A DNA stretch of 64,000 nt from NCBI GenBank assembly GCA_036924085.1, contig JAVGWX010000005.1:97316172-97380171 (forward strand). Direction: 5' to 3'. Source of the DNA: Ariolimax columbianus (lineage: Eukaryota > Mollusca > Gastropoda > Stylommatophora > Arionidae). The notes under the pieces were generated by a model. The model searched no databases and had not been told where the DNA came from. It saw only the letters and a program-made list of their open reading frames with translations. Shown here one piece after another: positions 34,080 through 45,966 of this stretch. The stretch's first letter is position 1; every line of letters begins with the position of its first letter. The translations under genes were made by a program, and so were the position numbers.

Positions 34080-34500
34080 TGGTTGCCACGCCTCCAGATG
34101 TATGGTTCTTACACGTACAGCTGTATGGTATTTAGACATCTGGTTGTTTTGTATTCACACGTCTGGTTGCATGATATGCAGACGTCCAACTGTATGGTAT
34201 TCACACGTCTGGTTGTTTTGTAATCACACGTCTGGTTGTTTTGAAATCACACGTCTGGTTGCATGATAGGCAGACGTCCAACTGTATTGTATTCACACGT
34301 CTGGTTGTTTTGTAATCACACGTCTGGTTGTTTTGTAATCACACGTCTGGTTGCATGATAGGCAGACGTCCAACTGTATGGTATTCAGACATCTGGTTGT
34401 TTTGTATTCACACGTCTGGTTGCATGATAGGCAGACGTCCAACTGTATGGTATTCACACGTCTGGTTGTTTTGTAATCACACGTCCAGCTGTATGTTAGT
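34080..34500. repeat. 23-bp composite minisatellite
   Basis: Units GGTTGTTTTGTAATCACACG+TCT and GGTTGCATGATAGGCAGACG+TCC alternate with CAACTGTATGGTATTC. The three unit types appear in a recurring order, a higher-order pattern of about 90-115 bp. Confidence 0.93.
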
Positions 34501-34504
34501 CTAC

Positions 34505-34827
34505 CAGCTCCAGTCACATGCTCTTTAGTTTTTGTTGTCCTAATCTACTCGTTCTGAGATGTTCACTCCTGGCCATGTTTCTTTGGTAGCAGACAATAGC
34601 GTTACTTCTTATATCCCAAGTGAGGCTAACAACGGTGGATCTGGACCCTCTGAGGCTGTGGGGCAATCATATGCTTGCCGGAAAGCTGACAATGCCGAAC
34701 CTCACCTTGATAGGCAAGTTACCGTAAAACAGACGGGTTATCTGTTTATGATAGGGACAAGACGATGGTTCTTGGCCATAATCTCCCCACTTTGACGTCA
34801 CGTATCATCTTGGGAAGATATATTTCA
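34505..34827. other. No recognised feature
   Basis: Unique sequence between two repeat blocks. Nothing supportable. Confidence 0.4.
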
Positions 34828-34844
34828 TCTTGTTCTGAGGTGAG

Positions 34845-35194
34845 GAAGACTAACGTCTTGTGAGGCACAACAAACTGATCAGACATGTTAGTCAGGGTCA
34901 GGTAAAATATCCTGGCCAAGACCCTCAACTCGGCTTCCTCGCAGCTTTCCGTGGAAATGGGCTGTTTTCATGACAGCCTGACTAACAGGGTTATGGATCG
35001 ACGTCATTCCCGTAATAGTGAGCGACACGCAGATGAAGCCAAGCATTGAACAAAAGCATGGGGGACCCCGGTCCACCTTCATCAGCGTGCTCGGGATGTG
35101 AGGAAAGCTTCTGCAACCCACCACTTAACGTCTTTTTCAGAGCGCACAAAAAAGTAAATCTACTTATTGTGGGCTTTCGTAACAACAACAACAA
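34845..35194 (+). mobile_element. SINE-B-like repeat copy 2 (CAA-tailed)
   Basis: Same family as 7.3-7.8 kb, beginning GAAGACTAACGTCTTG and ending AACAACAACAACAACC. It has only two head units where copy 1 has about seven. It is embedded in the 43-bp array: TTCATCTTGTTCTGAGGTGA precedes it and CTTGTTCTGAACTGAGATGC follows it, so the shared CTTGTTCTGA may be a target-site duplication or simply array sequence. Confidence 0.87.
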
Positions 35195-35672
35195 CCTTGT
35201 TCTGAACTGAGATGCGTGTCTTGTTCAATATGTTCCACCTTGTTCTGAGATGAGATGCGTGTCTTGTTCACTATATTTCACATTGTTCTGAGATTAGATG
35301 CGTGTCTTGTTCACTATGTTTCACCTTGTTCTGAGATGAGATGTGTGTCTTGTTTACTATCTTTCACATTGTTCTGAGATGAGATGTGTGTCTTGTGTAC
35401 TATGTTTCACCTTGTTCTGAGATGAGATGTGTGTTTTGTTTACTATCTTTCACATTGTTCTGAGATGAGAAATGTGTCTTGTTTACTATGTTTCACCTTG
35501 TTCTGAGATCAGATGTGTGTCTTGTTTACTATGTTTCACATTGTTCTGAGATGAGATGCGTGTCTTGTTTACTATGTTTAACATTGTTCTGAGATGAGAT
35601 GCGTGTCTTGTTTACTATGTTTCACCTTGTTCTGAGATGAAATGTGTTTGTTCACTATATTTCACCTTGATT
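35195..35672. repeat. 43-bp minisatellite, about 11 copies
   Basis: The unit contains TTCACCTTGTTCTGAGATGA then GATGTGTGTCTTGTTTACTA, with a 43-bp period. A partial unit lies at 34,822-34,844 on the other side of SINE-B copy 2. Confidence 0.95.
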
Positions 35673-35674
35673 TG

Positions 35675-36400
35675 AGCTAAATTAAATTAACGTTAACAAA
35701 TTAATTATGAAAAATTGACAACATTTTTGTCAAAATATTTTAGCTAATTACTCTTAAAAGTGAAAAGGGCACGAAAAAAAAGTTGCATAATCAGTGAAAC
35801 AAAAGGTGTGTCTAGAAACAATCAATCACAAAATCTATGACATCAAACATTATTCATGTACACAGTTATCTAAAGTTATGTCTATAATAGCTAAGGGACT
35901 ATCAGTGTTTTAAATAAATGACAGAACTGCAGTTCCACATCTACACACTTTTTTCCATGAAGATCTCATAATCACTCCACCCCCCCCCCCCACCCCACCC
36001 CTCCTCCCCTTTGTCGCATGACTTGCCTCATGCCTGCAAGCGGGCAAAACGGTGTTGACCTTTATCAAAAGGTATGTCCAATAATTGGGGCATGCAATCT
36101 GAGGTCACAGCAATCTTATGACGTCATTGGTCCGGTTACCAGATCACAAAGACGTTTCAGAGGTAACTAGCTCACTGGGTTGTATACATATTTTTAGCCC
36201 GCTGCACGCCTCGTCTCGGCCAACCTAGAATAACATTGTTCCCTTGATCAGAGTCTAAGATGGAGGATTGATGACGATGCTTCTTGTAATGTGTAGAGTG
36301 ACAGGAATGGAACCGGACGGACAGACCGCAAGGCAGGGCATGGGGGTTGGGAACATCTACCACGAAATAAAAGGCCAGGGATGGCTCCACAAAAAAAAGG
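35675..36400. other. No gene; poly-C tract
   Basis: Mostly unique. A C-rich homopolymer-like tract (about 35,978-36,008) has quadruplex potential on the minus strand. Confidence 0.5.
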
Positions 36401-36404
36401 ATAT

Positions 36405-37020
36405 AGACAGACTTGGCAAACAGGGAGAGGCCAAGATTCAGAACTAACAGACTTGACAAACAGGGAGAGGCCAAGATACAGAGCTAACAGACTTGACAAA
36501 CATGGAGAGGCCAAGATACAGAACTAACAGACTTGACAAACAGGGAGAGACCAAGATCCAAATCTGACAGACTAGTCAAACGGGGGGTTGCCGAAATCTA
36601 AACTGGCAAAAGAGATGGATAGAGAGGTAGATAACCAATCTGACAGACTAGCCAAACAGGAAAAGGCCGAAATCCAATCTGACAGACTAGCCAAACAGGA
36701 AAAGGCCGAATTCCAAACTGACAGACTAGTCAAACAAGGTGAGGCCGAAATTCAAACTGACAGACTAACCAAACAGGGAGGAGCCGAAAACCAAACTGAC
36801 AGACTTACCAAACAGGGAAAGGCCGAAATTCAAACTAACAGACTAGCCAAATAGGGAGATGTCGAGATCCAATCTGACAGAACAGATAGAGATAGAGAAG
36901 GAGATATCTTAATATACAGAATAGCCAAACAGGAAGAGACCACAACCCAAACTGCCAGACTAGCCAAAAACGGAGAGACAAAAAAACATACAGACAAGTC
37001 AAACAATGAGATATCAAAAT
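36405..37020. repeat. 39-40-bp minisatellite, about 15 copies
   Basis: Units of AGACTAGCCAAACAGGAAAA then GGCCGAAATCCAATCTGAC (39 bp) in the centre. Forty-bp AGACTTGACAAACAGGGAGA-type units lie at the left, with decayed units at the right. Open frames of 60-100 codons on both strands (DRLAKQEKAEIQS repeats) are explained by the array. Confidence 0.95.
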
Positions 37021-37024
37021 CCAA

Positions 37025-37688
37025 AATGACAGATAAACTATAGAAATAGGAAGGAAGCGATATATAAATTGACAAATATGCTATCTGTAGGTGAAGGAAA
37101 CGACATCCACATTAAAAAGACAGCCAAAGAAAGAAGCAGAATGAAAGCGATACACAGACTAGACAAAAAGGAAGGAAGCATACGTCAAACTAAACACAGT
37201 GTGAAGAACATAGTGCAGAACACCAATTAAAGATATCTCAGAGGAAAACGACACAGAGAACAATCAACAATATTGAATAACAGGTACACAAAAACTCTTT
37301 AACAAGAAAATATTACCTGACAAAATTAAAACTTCCAATTGGCAGACATTTAATCAACAAATCTTCTCTGGCCTGCATGCTGACAAACTGGAGTTCGAGC
37401 AGGAAGTCTTATACATAACGCATTTACCCATATGACAGAAGACTGTCCAACACATGATGTTGCATGTACTACGCTTCACATAGCTGTACATGAGTGGGTT
37501 TTTTTGTGGGGGGGGGGGGGGGGAGGGGGTTGAGGAGTAGGGGTTGAAATAAAGATCTATAAACAAGAGAAACCCACCATTTACGGTACATTAGAATAAA
37601 ATCGCGTTACTCATTTTCGAGAGAACAAAAGAAGAAAAGAAAAAAGACAAAGAAACGAAATAACCATTTTTTTTAAAGCAATTTGACT
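37025..37688. other. No gene; poly-G tract
   Basis: Unique sequence with a G-rich run at about 37,507-37,530. Confidence 0.5.
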
Positions 37689-37691
37689 TTA

Positions 37692-37912
37692 GCTGATAGC
37701 CTCACTATACGTACAACTAGCAGCCTCACTTACCGTACGACTAGCAGCCTCAGTTACCGTACAACTAACAGCCTCACGAGTAGACAAATAGCAGCCTCAC
37801 TTACCATGCAACTAACAACCTTATTTACAGTACAACTAGCAGTCTCGCTAAACTGCTCCAATGCAAATATTTTGGTTGTCAACTGTGCAACTAGCAGCCT
37901 CGCTGCGCTGAT
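37692..37912. repeat. 24-bp minisatellite, about 8 copies
   Basis: The unit is CTAGCAGCCTCACTTACCGT+ACGA, with strong decay to the right. Confidence 0.88.
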
Positions 37913-37914
37913 CC

Positions 37915-38649
37915 GAACCAAAGATTTGACATACAATCTATTATCGAACACACCCCTTCACTTGCATTTCACTCCGGTAACCATCATGCCTATAGCTCTG
38001 TAATTCTCATCGTACTATAACCCTGCTGATATGCAGCATCCTGAAACCACTAATGCTAGCGTCCTCACAGCATGTACTCCTTTTCATGGGCTTTTCAGGT
38101 ATTTTGCTTCTGACATGATGAGGTTGACAGGATGCACTAGTGTAATCTGACTATGAGAATTGGAATCGCAAGGAGAAATCCAACCTAGCAACAAAAAATG
38201 TCGTGCTGAAATACGATATGTTAGGCAGAATGACGCAAACCATCACAGGATGAACGAACACCGACAAGAAAGTAAACATGGCTGTCATGCGCAATGTATT
38301 GGTCATGACACGACCTCCCGTCCACATAGGGCACTTGGAACGACGCTGATCTAGAGCAGTCTGTCCCACTAGATGTGGATCGTAGTTGTCATCCAGCTGA
38401 GAAGCTTACCATTACACAACATAGAGTAGGACCCAGTTATGCCTTCTTCGGTACGCCCCATGATGTCATCACCGCAAACCCGTTATCATTGAAAATCGAT
38501 CAACATTGAATAGCTCAGAACGATAACTGTCGGAAATAGAGGTTTACAAATGTGTCTTAATGATTCATTTTGAAAATATTTGTTAACACAATAAACAGGC
38601 ATTCGATGAGGGCCCTTGAGTCTGTGAGGATTTCAGTTGTCAATGATTT
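37915..38649. other. No recognised feature
   Basis: Unique sequence up to the target site of the LINE insertion. Nothing supportable. Confidence 0.4.
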
Positions 38650-38660
38650 AGCTTTGGTCT

Positions 38661-41283
38661 TCTTCTTCTTCTGCGTACACAGTCAGACAGTAACCATTAT
38701 TTTTTCGAAAAAAGCGGCGGTCATCCTGAGACTCTCGCCACTACCATAGAGCTTGTCTTGCAGTTCCACTGGCAATGGCCACATCTGCTCTCTCTGATCC
38801 TCGTATATCGGGCAGTTCTGCAGCAGATGTTCAGTGGTCATTTTACCAGTACCGCACGGGCATTCGTCGGTACACCCTATCTTCAATTTGTTGAATAGGT
38901 GGTACCTGAGTCTGTTGTGGCCAGTGCGAAGTCTGAAGACAACGACCTGCTCTCTTCGGTTCAACTGGTAATAGGCATCGTTTTTGGTGTAACCAGTATG
39001 TTCGGTTTCCCATTTGGTCATGTACCTGGCTTTGATAAGCCGTTTTGACTCTTCGTACGTCATACTGGTATCTGTTTGTGGTAGCCTTGCACCTTCTTTT
39101 GCCAGTCTGTCTGCCTCCTCGTTGCCTTGGATGTTGCAGTGTGACGGAACCCACTGTACCACTACCCTTTTTGGTGCGGACTGCTGGCACAGTTTGCAGA
39201 GTGCTGCTCTTAAGTCATTAAGCTCAGTGTTTTTCTGGCTTTTTAGCGCTGTGACTACGGCGAGAGCATCTGTCAGCAGGACTATATGGCTCTCATTTTC
39301 ACTGTGTGTCACCATTTCTTCCACTGCCGCCCTCAGTGCCTCTGCATCCGCTCTGAAATTGCTTGTGTACTTACCAGTAGCGAATGACAGTGTTATTTGT
39401 CTGCCATTTTGTAGGTTCAGGAATGCTCCTGCCCCTCCGTTCTGTGTAGTGTTTGTTACAGAACCGTCGGTATATGCATGGGTCCAGTCCATGCTTGGGT
39501 AGCTTTTCGTTATGAACCTTAGGGTAGTGTCTCTCCTTTCTTTTTCAGTCTGGCAGTTTTTGTTTGCAATACCTGGTATATTTTCTACCACCTCTGGAAA
39601 TATATCCTGCCTCCAGGTAGGTTTTCGTACAGTAGTGATGGGTTTTGGTGTTGTTTGTGCGTTTATGGGATCTTCGTGCATCTTTGCTTTGGCTATTTCT
39701 GCAAAGTTTCTCCGCTTTAGTTTCCCATTTCCCAAATTATTTAGTCTCTGGTACATTGGGTGGTCCGTCAGTCTTCGGAGTTTCTCTGACTGCAGCTGGG
39801 CTCTGCAGTCTCTTCTGTCGGTCATGGATTGCAGTTTTGTAATCTTTTCAAGTTCTACAATTGGCGTTGACTTCATGCCACCTGTTATAATTCTCATGGC
39901 TTGGTTTTGAAGTTTGTTAACTTTATCGAAGTTCGCCTTCGCTGCTGTTGTCCATGCCGCAATGCCATACTCGAGAACTGGTCTCACTCTTCCAGTGTAC
40001 AGTTTCTTTAGTATGCCTTCGTCTGCTCCCCAGCTTGTGCCAGCAAGTTTCCTCATGATCGCCATTCTTTCTCTGGCTTTCATTCGGTTTTTCTCAATCT
40101 GACTTTTCCATGTCATGCGCCGATCAAATGTGACTCCCAGATAGGTTGGGTTGTCGTTTGGCTGCAGGATTTTGCCATTTAGGCTTAATTTGGTACTTTG
40201 GGGTTTTAATGAGAGCGAGAATATTGTGCACGTGGTTTTCTCCTCGTTTATTTTGACCAGCCATGAGTTCGCCCACTCTTCCAGCGATGTTAGGGCCGTC
40301 TGCATCCGATTTCTTGCTATGGTGAGATTCTTTTCAGAGGTCCACATAGCCAGATCGTCTGCAAACATTGAGCTATGGACTCTTCTTGGTATATTCTCTG
40401 TAATATCGTTTATATATACCAGGAAGAGTGTGGGTGACAATACTCCCCCTTGGGGTACTCCCTGCTCGAGTGTCACCTTTTTGCTCATCTGCCCTTGTAC
40501 TTGGACTCTGGCCGTTCTTTGTTTGAGGTAGTGGTTGATCCACTTGTACATCTTCCCACAGACATCACTTCTTCTTAGCTTGACTCTAAGTCCATCCTTC
40601 CAGACTTTGTCAAATGCCTTTTCCAGATCCACCCAAACAGCTACTGTGTGTTTCTGTGCCTGGTAGGCATCTTCTATCTCCTGGGCTATGAGGATGACCT
40701 GGTCCTCAGTGGATCTGTGCTGTCTAAAGCCGGCTTGCTGTGGAATTAGTATTCGTTTTTCTTCCAGATGCCACATCAGTCTGGTGTTTATCATCCGTTC
40801 CATCAGCTTGCCGACACAGCTCAGTAGGCTTATGGGCCTGTATCCATTTGGATCTGTTTTGTCCTTTCCTGTTTTTGGTACTGGTACCAGTATTGCATCT
40901 TTCCATGCCTGGGGTACAATACCCCTTTTCCAGCTTTGGTTCAGGACTGATAGTAGTTTTTTCTTCGCTGTTTGGCCCAGCCCCATCAGCATTTCGTTTG
41001 TTATCCCGTCTTTTCCGGGAGATTTCCTTTTCTTTAGTGTTCTCATAGCCTCTTCCATTTCGCGCATTGTTAGTTTGGCCATCATGTGCTCTTCAGGAGC
41101 CGTTTTTATGTTTTCGTGTCCCTTTAGCTCTTCGCTAATGTCTGTATGCTTATCTGCAGGGACCTCGATGTGGTTTGCTCTGGCACAGTGATCGACAAAG
41201 GCGTTTGCGGCTTTCTTACCTGTGATCAAGTTCTCGCCCTGCTTGATAGTAATTTGTTTATTTGACGGGGTTTCGTCATTCAT
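38661..41283 (-). mobile_element. RNase H LINE (Nimb/I-like) copy 1, young 5'-truncated insertion
   Basis: 2,623-bp insertion bounded by perfect 11-bp direct repeats AGCTTTGGTCT (38,650-38,660 and 41,284-41,294), read as target-site duplications. On the minus strand it starts at an internal ATGAATGACGAAACC and ends with the stop codon, about 12 nt of 3' UTR (CTGTGTACGC) and a tail of about four GAA units. The endonuclease domain and any ORF1 are absent through 5' truncation, so it cannot transpose alone. The coding frame is uninterrupted, in contrast to every other transposon relic here, so it is the most recent insertion in the window. Confidence 0.95.
38683..41283 (-). CDS. LINE ORF2 C-terminal two thirds: reverse transcriptase + RNase H (866 codons)
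   Basis: Reverse transcriptase and ribonuclease H of a non-LTR retrotransposon, which copy element RNA at a nicked chromosomal target. Visible motifs: NGYRPISLLSCVGKLMER (residues 146-164), VDLEKAFDKVW with catalytic Asp219, GVPQGGVLSP (285-294), FADD at 307-310 (catalytic Asp pair), TYLGVTFDRRMTWKSQI (380-396, thumb). RNase H spans about 600-735 with D606 (YTDGS), E648, D672, H715 and D725 all present. The C-terminal CPCGTGKMTTEHLLQNC (808-824) keeps the Cys/His set of the family. The first ATG coincides with the truncation point, so it is not the natural start; the natural protein also carries an APE-type endonuclease, as in copies 2 and 3. No host promoter is evident. The order RT-RNase H and the mollusc-like sequence suggest the Nimb/I group; the clade is inferred. 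Confidence 0.93.
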   Translation of the reverse strand: MNDETPSNKQITIKQGENLITGKKAANAFVDHCARANHIEVPADKHTDISEELKGHENIKTAPEEHMMAKLTMREMEEAMRTLKKRKSPGKDGITNEMLMGLGQTAKKKLLSVLNQSWKRGIVPQAWKDAILVPVPKTGKDKTDPNGYRPISLLSCVGKLMERMINTRLMWHLEEKRILIPQQAGFRQHRSTEDQVILIAQEIEDAYQAQKHTVAVWVDLEKAFDKVWKDGLRVKLRRSDVCGKMYKWINHYLKQRTARVQVQGQMSKKVTLEQGVPQGGVLSPTLFLVYINDITENIPRRVHSSMFADDLAMWTSEKNLTIARNRMQTALTSLEEWANSWLVKINEEKTTCTIFSLSLKPQSTKLSLNGKILQPNDNPTYLGVTFDRRMTWKSQIEKNRMKARERMAIMRKLAGTSWGADEGILKKLYTGRVRPVLEYGIAAWTTAAKANFDKVNKLQNQAMRIITGGMKSTPIVELEKITKLQSMTDRRDCRAQLQSEKLRRLTDHPMYQRLNNLGNGKLKRRNFAEIAKAKMHEDPINAQTTPKPITTVRKPTWRQDIFPEVVENIPGIANKNCQTEKERRDTTLRFITKSYPSMDWTHAYTDGSVTNTTQNGGAGAFLNLQNGRQITLSFATGKYTSNFRADAEALRAAVEEMVTHSENESHIVLLTDALAVVTALKSQKNTELNDLRAALCKLCQQSAPKRVVVQWVPSHCNIQGNEEADRLAKEGARLPQTDTSMTYEESKRLIKARYMTKWETEHTGYTKNDAYYQLNRREQVVVFRLRTGHNRLRYHLFNKLKIGCTDECPCGTGKMTTEHLLQNCPIYEDQREQMWPLPVELQDKLYGSGESLRMTAAFFEKIMVTV

Positions 41284-41294
41284 AGCTTTGGTCT

Positions 41295-41640
41295 AAATCG
41301 GGACATTGCCCCAGGATGTCCACGGTTAACGATACCACATACGGAACAGAAAGCTTACCTGGTATAAGCTATCGAGTGTCATGTTTCATTATGATTGACG
41401 TTTTGTCAAAATAGAATATTAACTGTCTAAGTGAACATAACGTGACACTCAGGGCAGGGGACTAGAAGCGAGGGGAGTTGATAGGTTTTGTTAGACCCAT
41501 CCTGAGTCTCCGTTTGCCACGTGGTTACCGGTTGTCCGTTAACCTTGTAATTTTCCACATTGATCGGAAATGTCCGTGGGTTATATCTCTCTTTCTCTCT
41601 CACATACACTCTGTCTTCTCTCTATATTTAGCTGTCTCGT
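41295..41640. other. No recognised feature
   Basis: Unique sequence leading into CT/TA dinucleotide repeats. Confidence 0.4.
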
Positions 41641-41799
<159 letters not shown>

Positions 41800-43620
41800 G
41801 CAGTCCATAACCATATCCCGCATTTAAAGGGTGGCCCTAGCAGCAGGCTACACCCATGTAGTCTTGCTGAGATAATTAGCGGTAAAACATGTGTAACATA
41901 TCTCCTTCCCGTTAATAGATTTCCTACTTTCAAATAACAGGACTAACAAGTTTCAGAACCACGACCAAGTCGTTGAACAATGAGTCGGTTGTTTAACCTT
42001 TGTTGTCATTAGTTTATTAAAGTTCATACCTTTGAGGGGCGAATACCAGGGGCCTGAAGGTGTAAAACTAGACGAGCTATGAACATTTCAAAGATACAAT
42101 AGTCCGAGTTATTAGCAAATCTTACCTCTCTGATAATCATGGAAGACAACGACTGGCCGTCAGAGTAAACGATGTAACAGGTTGACACATCATTGCGAGT
42201 TCATCGAGATAACGATTTGAGCGAAGGAGATTTTCTAGCGTAAGACCAATCTCAAACTGTGACAGATCTAAGCCCATATAAAAGAAATGTTAATATCCAT
42301 CACTCATGATAAGGATTTGTGGGAAATAGAAAGCCATATTTTCTCTTTAGTATTCTTGAGGGTTTAGGTGGCGTGAATATTACATTCTCGTGACGCTTAT
42401 CCGAGAACAAAGTAACATTCTGAGTCTTGACAACTGAGGCAATGCCAGAACAACTTAGCGTATGTAAATGTACTTGGTATTCCATTATTATTTCAGACAG
42501 TTTTACTATTTTGTCAAAACCTCTGCACACAGGAATATGCACCAGACAGATTAACCAGGAAAACTAAAACTTGGTCGTGTTCTTAGAAATCATCGCGCCT
42601 TTTACGCGATGGACCACTGTGTTGCTATGGATTCCGCGCGATAGTTGCCCGTTTAAGCAGTATTTATTCAAGTTCAAACTCCGGCAGAAGGATATTCGAT
42701 CTTGAGATTTTGCAATTAGTGCATTCAATCAGTTAGTGACCAGATAAGAGGTTGCACGTACTACACGAGTGAAGACGCTGGCGAGATCAACACATTCTAC
42801 ACAGCAAGCAAAGATCTCCATTTTTAAGTCGTGAAACATTGGTAATTAAAGTATACAAGCAAGTTCATTAAACTCAGAGACATTTAAGACTAGAAGTGAA
42901 ACAAATCCTGAAAAAAAAATCTCCGCGAATTCGATCTCGCAGTAGACAGATCTCTTACTGTCGTCAAGTAGCTTCAGAAAGAAATCCTCTATTAGAAAAG
43001 TATTCTAATTCGTTTTCGAGACTTAAATTGAAGTCAGTCGAGATATATAACAGGGTTATGTGTTAGGGAGCAGAATGTAACATGAAAGATTAGCTGCAGA
43101 CCAGTCAACTGGAAAGCAAGAGAGTACCTCCTGACTACCGCCATCTTTGTTTAGGTGGAGCTAAAGAGGCCATAAGAGTAGAAGACTAAAAACAGACAAA
43201 CAGAGCTGGACAGCGTGATTATCCTACTATATACCAGGGGCTTTGAACAACTGCCCGTTGATACAAATGGTGGAGTCTCTGTAAGGCGATACGAGTACAA
43301 ACTGAAGTTATAAACTCAGTGACAGTTTTACAGACATCAGTTCTTGATGTTCTGCTGAGGTCGAGACAAAAAATTGATAGTAAGCCCGATTTAGGTCAGG
43401 AGGGTCGGTCATAGCTCCTTGATGGAAAGTGAATTGTAACCTGAATCCTCTCGGAGCACCCCCTAAAGGCATAGCAAGAAGCTATTACTGCACAGTACGG
43501 GACTGACGACTGCCAAAGATCAACTTCATCACCACTTGCCAGAGGGCAAACGTGACGACATAGTAGATAATAATTAATCAGTTTAGAACACGATTTACAC
43601 ATATTGTCATATATATTAGG
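41800..43620. other. No recognised gene; diverged dispersed repeat near 43.3 kb
   Basis: About 1.8 kb without an array or recognisable transposon protein. ACATCAGTTCTTGATGTTCT (about 43,334-43,353) and adjacent sequence resemble 32.72 kb, so 43.24-43.58 kb is probably an old dispersed repeat. An LTR origin for 42.6-43.0 kb was considered but cannot be supported. Confidence 0.35.
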
Positions 43621-43634
43621 CTAGACTACCAAAC

Positions 43635-43995
43635 GGGATCAAGATGCTGAGCAGCGCATGAGCTGCAGTGGTCAGCGACCCATAGCTGACTGCTAGTGTC
43701 AGGGCCAGTGAACCATAGCTGCCAAGACGCTTCTACACCTCCACGGGGTGATCCTGGATAACAGATTGCAGCAGGACAAACTGGCTAAGGAGAAGGGATC
43801 GAAGAGGGAATGCTAACCCAGTACTCAAAAAATGCTTGCTGAAGTCGAATGTGTTGGACCGAAAGGTGCAAATATCGCAGCCAAGCTGTAAACTACGACA
43901 CAACGCATTCCGTTCTCTGGACTACATTCTGCTACTTGAGCCCTTTCAGGGTTTGGTAGTGGGAGATTGAGAACGAACGAAGAAGAAGAAGAAGA
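43635..43995 (+). mobile_element. SINE-A copy 2 (GAA-tailed)
   Basis: Full-length copy beginning AAGATGCTGAGCAGCGCATG and ending GAGAACGAACGAAGAAGAAG. Flanked by 12-bp direct repeats AGACTACCAAAC (43,623-43,634 and 43,996-44,007; the leading AG of the right copy could be tail). The core reads GAAGTCGAATGTGTTGGACC then GAAAGGTGC. Confidence 0.93.
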
Positions 43996-44009
43996 AGACT
44001 ACCAAACTG

Positions 44010-44512
44010 GGTTTATAGTTCCAGGGATTCTATTCAAGCTCGTGCAAACACTCTTTGAAATAGAAAGATTGAGTTATTAATTAATTATTGTAGTTCTAAC
44101 CATGTTGTGAACCATCGATTTGTAATATATAAATATCTTATTTTATTATTCACATAAGCTTTACAGTTTTTTAATTGAAGTCGTAAGGTTATGTATTAAA
44201 TGTTTTAATGTTTAACATGCAATCAGAAAAGGAATCCTATCTCTATAACATGTATATGTGAACTGGTTCTCATGAGCGTTACTCCCGAATATTGGATGAT
44301 GTGGTTTCACGTAAACACTTATTTGCCACTCTTCGTCCAATGTTGGCCTCGACGACTGCGACCCGTGTAAGACCTTTATTGGTCCTAACTGGACGCTTGT
44401 ATGTGTTTGTGCATGTTGTGACCGTTCAGTATAACACACCTGTATATTCTGTTGAATAACGTGTCTGCAAAGTGTGAACTCTTTCTATGAAGATCGAATT
44501 TAAAATGGACCC
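44010..44512. other. No recognised feature
   Basis: AT-rich unique sequence. Nothing supportable. Confidence 0.4.
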
Positions 44513-44514
44513 AT

Positions 44515-45830
44515 GGGTACACAAAAATGACAAGCAGAAAAACCTATTGATAAGTTGACAAACCTACTGACAAGATGAAAAGCAGACAAACTTACTGACA
44601 CATTGGCAAACATACTGACAAGCTGACAAACTAGCAAATCTACTGACAAGCTGGCAAACACATTGACAAAATGACATGCAAAAAAACATACTGACAAGCA
44701 GACATACCTACTATCAAGCAAACGCATCTACTGACAAACTGATAAACCTACTGAAAAGCTGACAAACCTACTGACACGCTGACAAACTTACTGACATAAT
44801 GACAAGCAGACAAATCTACTGACAAGCAGACAAACCTACTGTCAAGTTGACAAACCTACTAACCAAACCTAATGACAAACAGGCAAATCTACTGACAAGT
44901 AGACAAACTTACTGACAAGCAGACAAACCTACTGACCAGATTACAAGCAGACAAATTTACTGACAAGCTGACACACCTACTGAAAAGCCGAAAAAACTTT
45001 TGACAAGCTAACAAACTGGCAAACCTACTGACAATGTGATAAGCAGAAAATCCTACTACCAAGTAGTTAAACCTACTGACAAGCTGACAAACCTACTAAC
45101 AAGCAGACAAACCTACTGACAAGCTGACAAACCTACTGACAATCTGACAAGCCTACTGACAAGCTGAAAAATTTATTGAAAAGATGCAAACCTACCGACA
45201 ATATGATAAATCATTCTCGCAAGCTGACAAACCTACTGACAAGCTTACTAACCTACTGACAAGCAGAAATTCAAACTGGCAAGTTGACAAACCTTCTGAA
45301 AAGATGTCAAGCCGACAAACCTATTGAAAAGCAGACAAACCTACTGACAAGCAAACAAACCTGGTGACAAGCTAACAAACCTACCGACAAGCTAACAAAC
45401 CTACTGACTAACAAACAAACCTACTGACAAGCTAATAAACCTACCGACAAGCTAACAAACCTACTGACTAGCAAACAAACCTACTGACAAGCTAACAAAC
45501 GTATCGACAAGCTAACAAACCTACTGACTAGCAAACAAACCTACTGACAAGCTAACAAACCTACCGACAAGCTAACAAACCTACTGACAAGATAATAAAC
45601 TTGCTGACAAGATGATCAACTTGCTGACAAGATGATAAGCATACAAACCAACTGACAAGATGATAAACTTACTGACAAGATGATTAACCTACTGACAAGC
45701 TGACAAACTGACAAACATACTGACAAGATAATAAACCCACTGACAAGATGATAAACCTACTGTCAATATGATAGCAGACAAACTGGCAAGATTATAAACA
45801 TACTGACAAGTAGAAAAACGTGTTGGCCAT
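44515..45830. repeat. 20-bp minisatellite, about 60 units
   Basis: Degenerate units of AAACCTACTGACAAGCTGAC over 1.3 kb, with variants AAGCAGAC, AAGCTAAC and AAGATGATAAAC. Near 45,390-45,590 a block of about 60 bp (GACTAGCAAACAAACCTACT, then GACAAGCTAACAAACCTACC) is itself repeated three to four times, a higher-order repeat. Confidence 0.95.
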
Positions 45831-45934
45831 CACATGCTATTGCTTCTGAAGAAAACTGTAGCTTCTTTCAGTCTGGTCTTTAATTTAAAGGATAGGTCTT
45901 GAAGTGTTATGTGAAACTTGTATTGCTCTATGTA

Positions 45935-45937
<3 letters not shown>

Positions 45938-45966
<29 letters not shown>

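Noticed and set aside
38683..41283. 866-codon frame as a host gene
   Set aside because: It has RT and RNase H catalytic motifs, TSDs and a GAA tail; it is a truncated retrotransposon whose ATG is created by truncation.
42590..43090. Possible LTR of a retrovirus-like element
   Set aside because: No TG...CA ends, primer-binding site, second LTR or gag/pol sequence could be identified.
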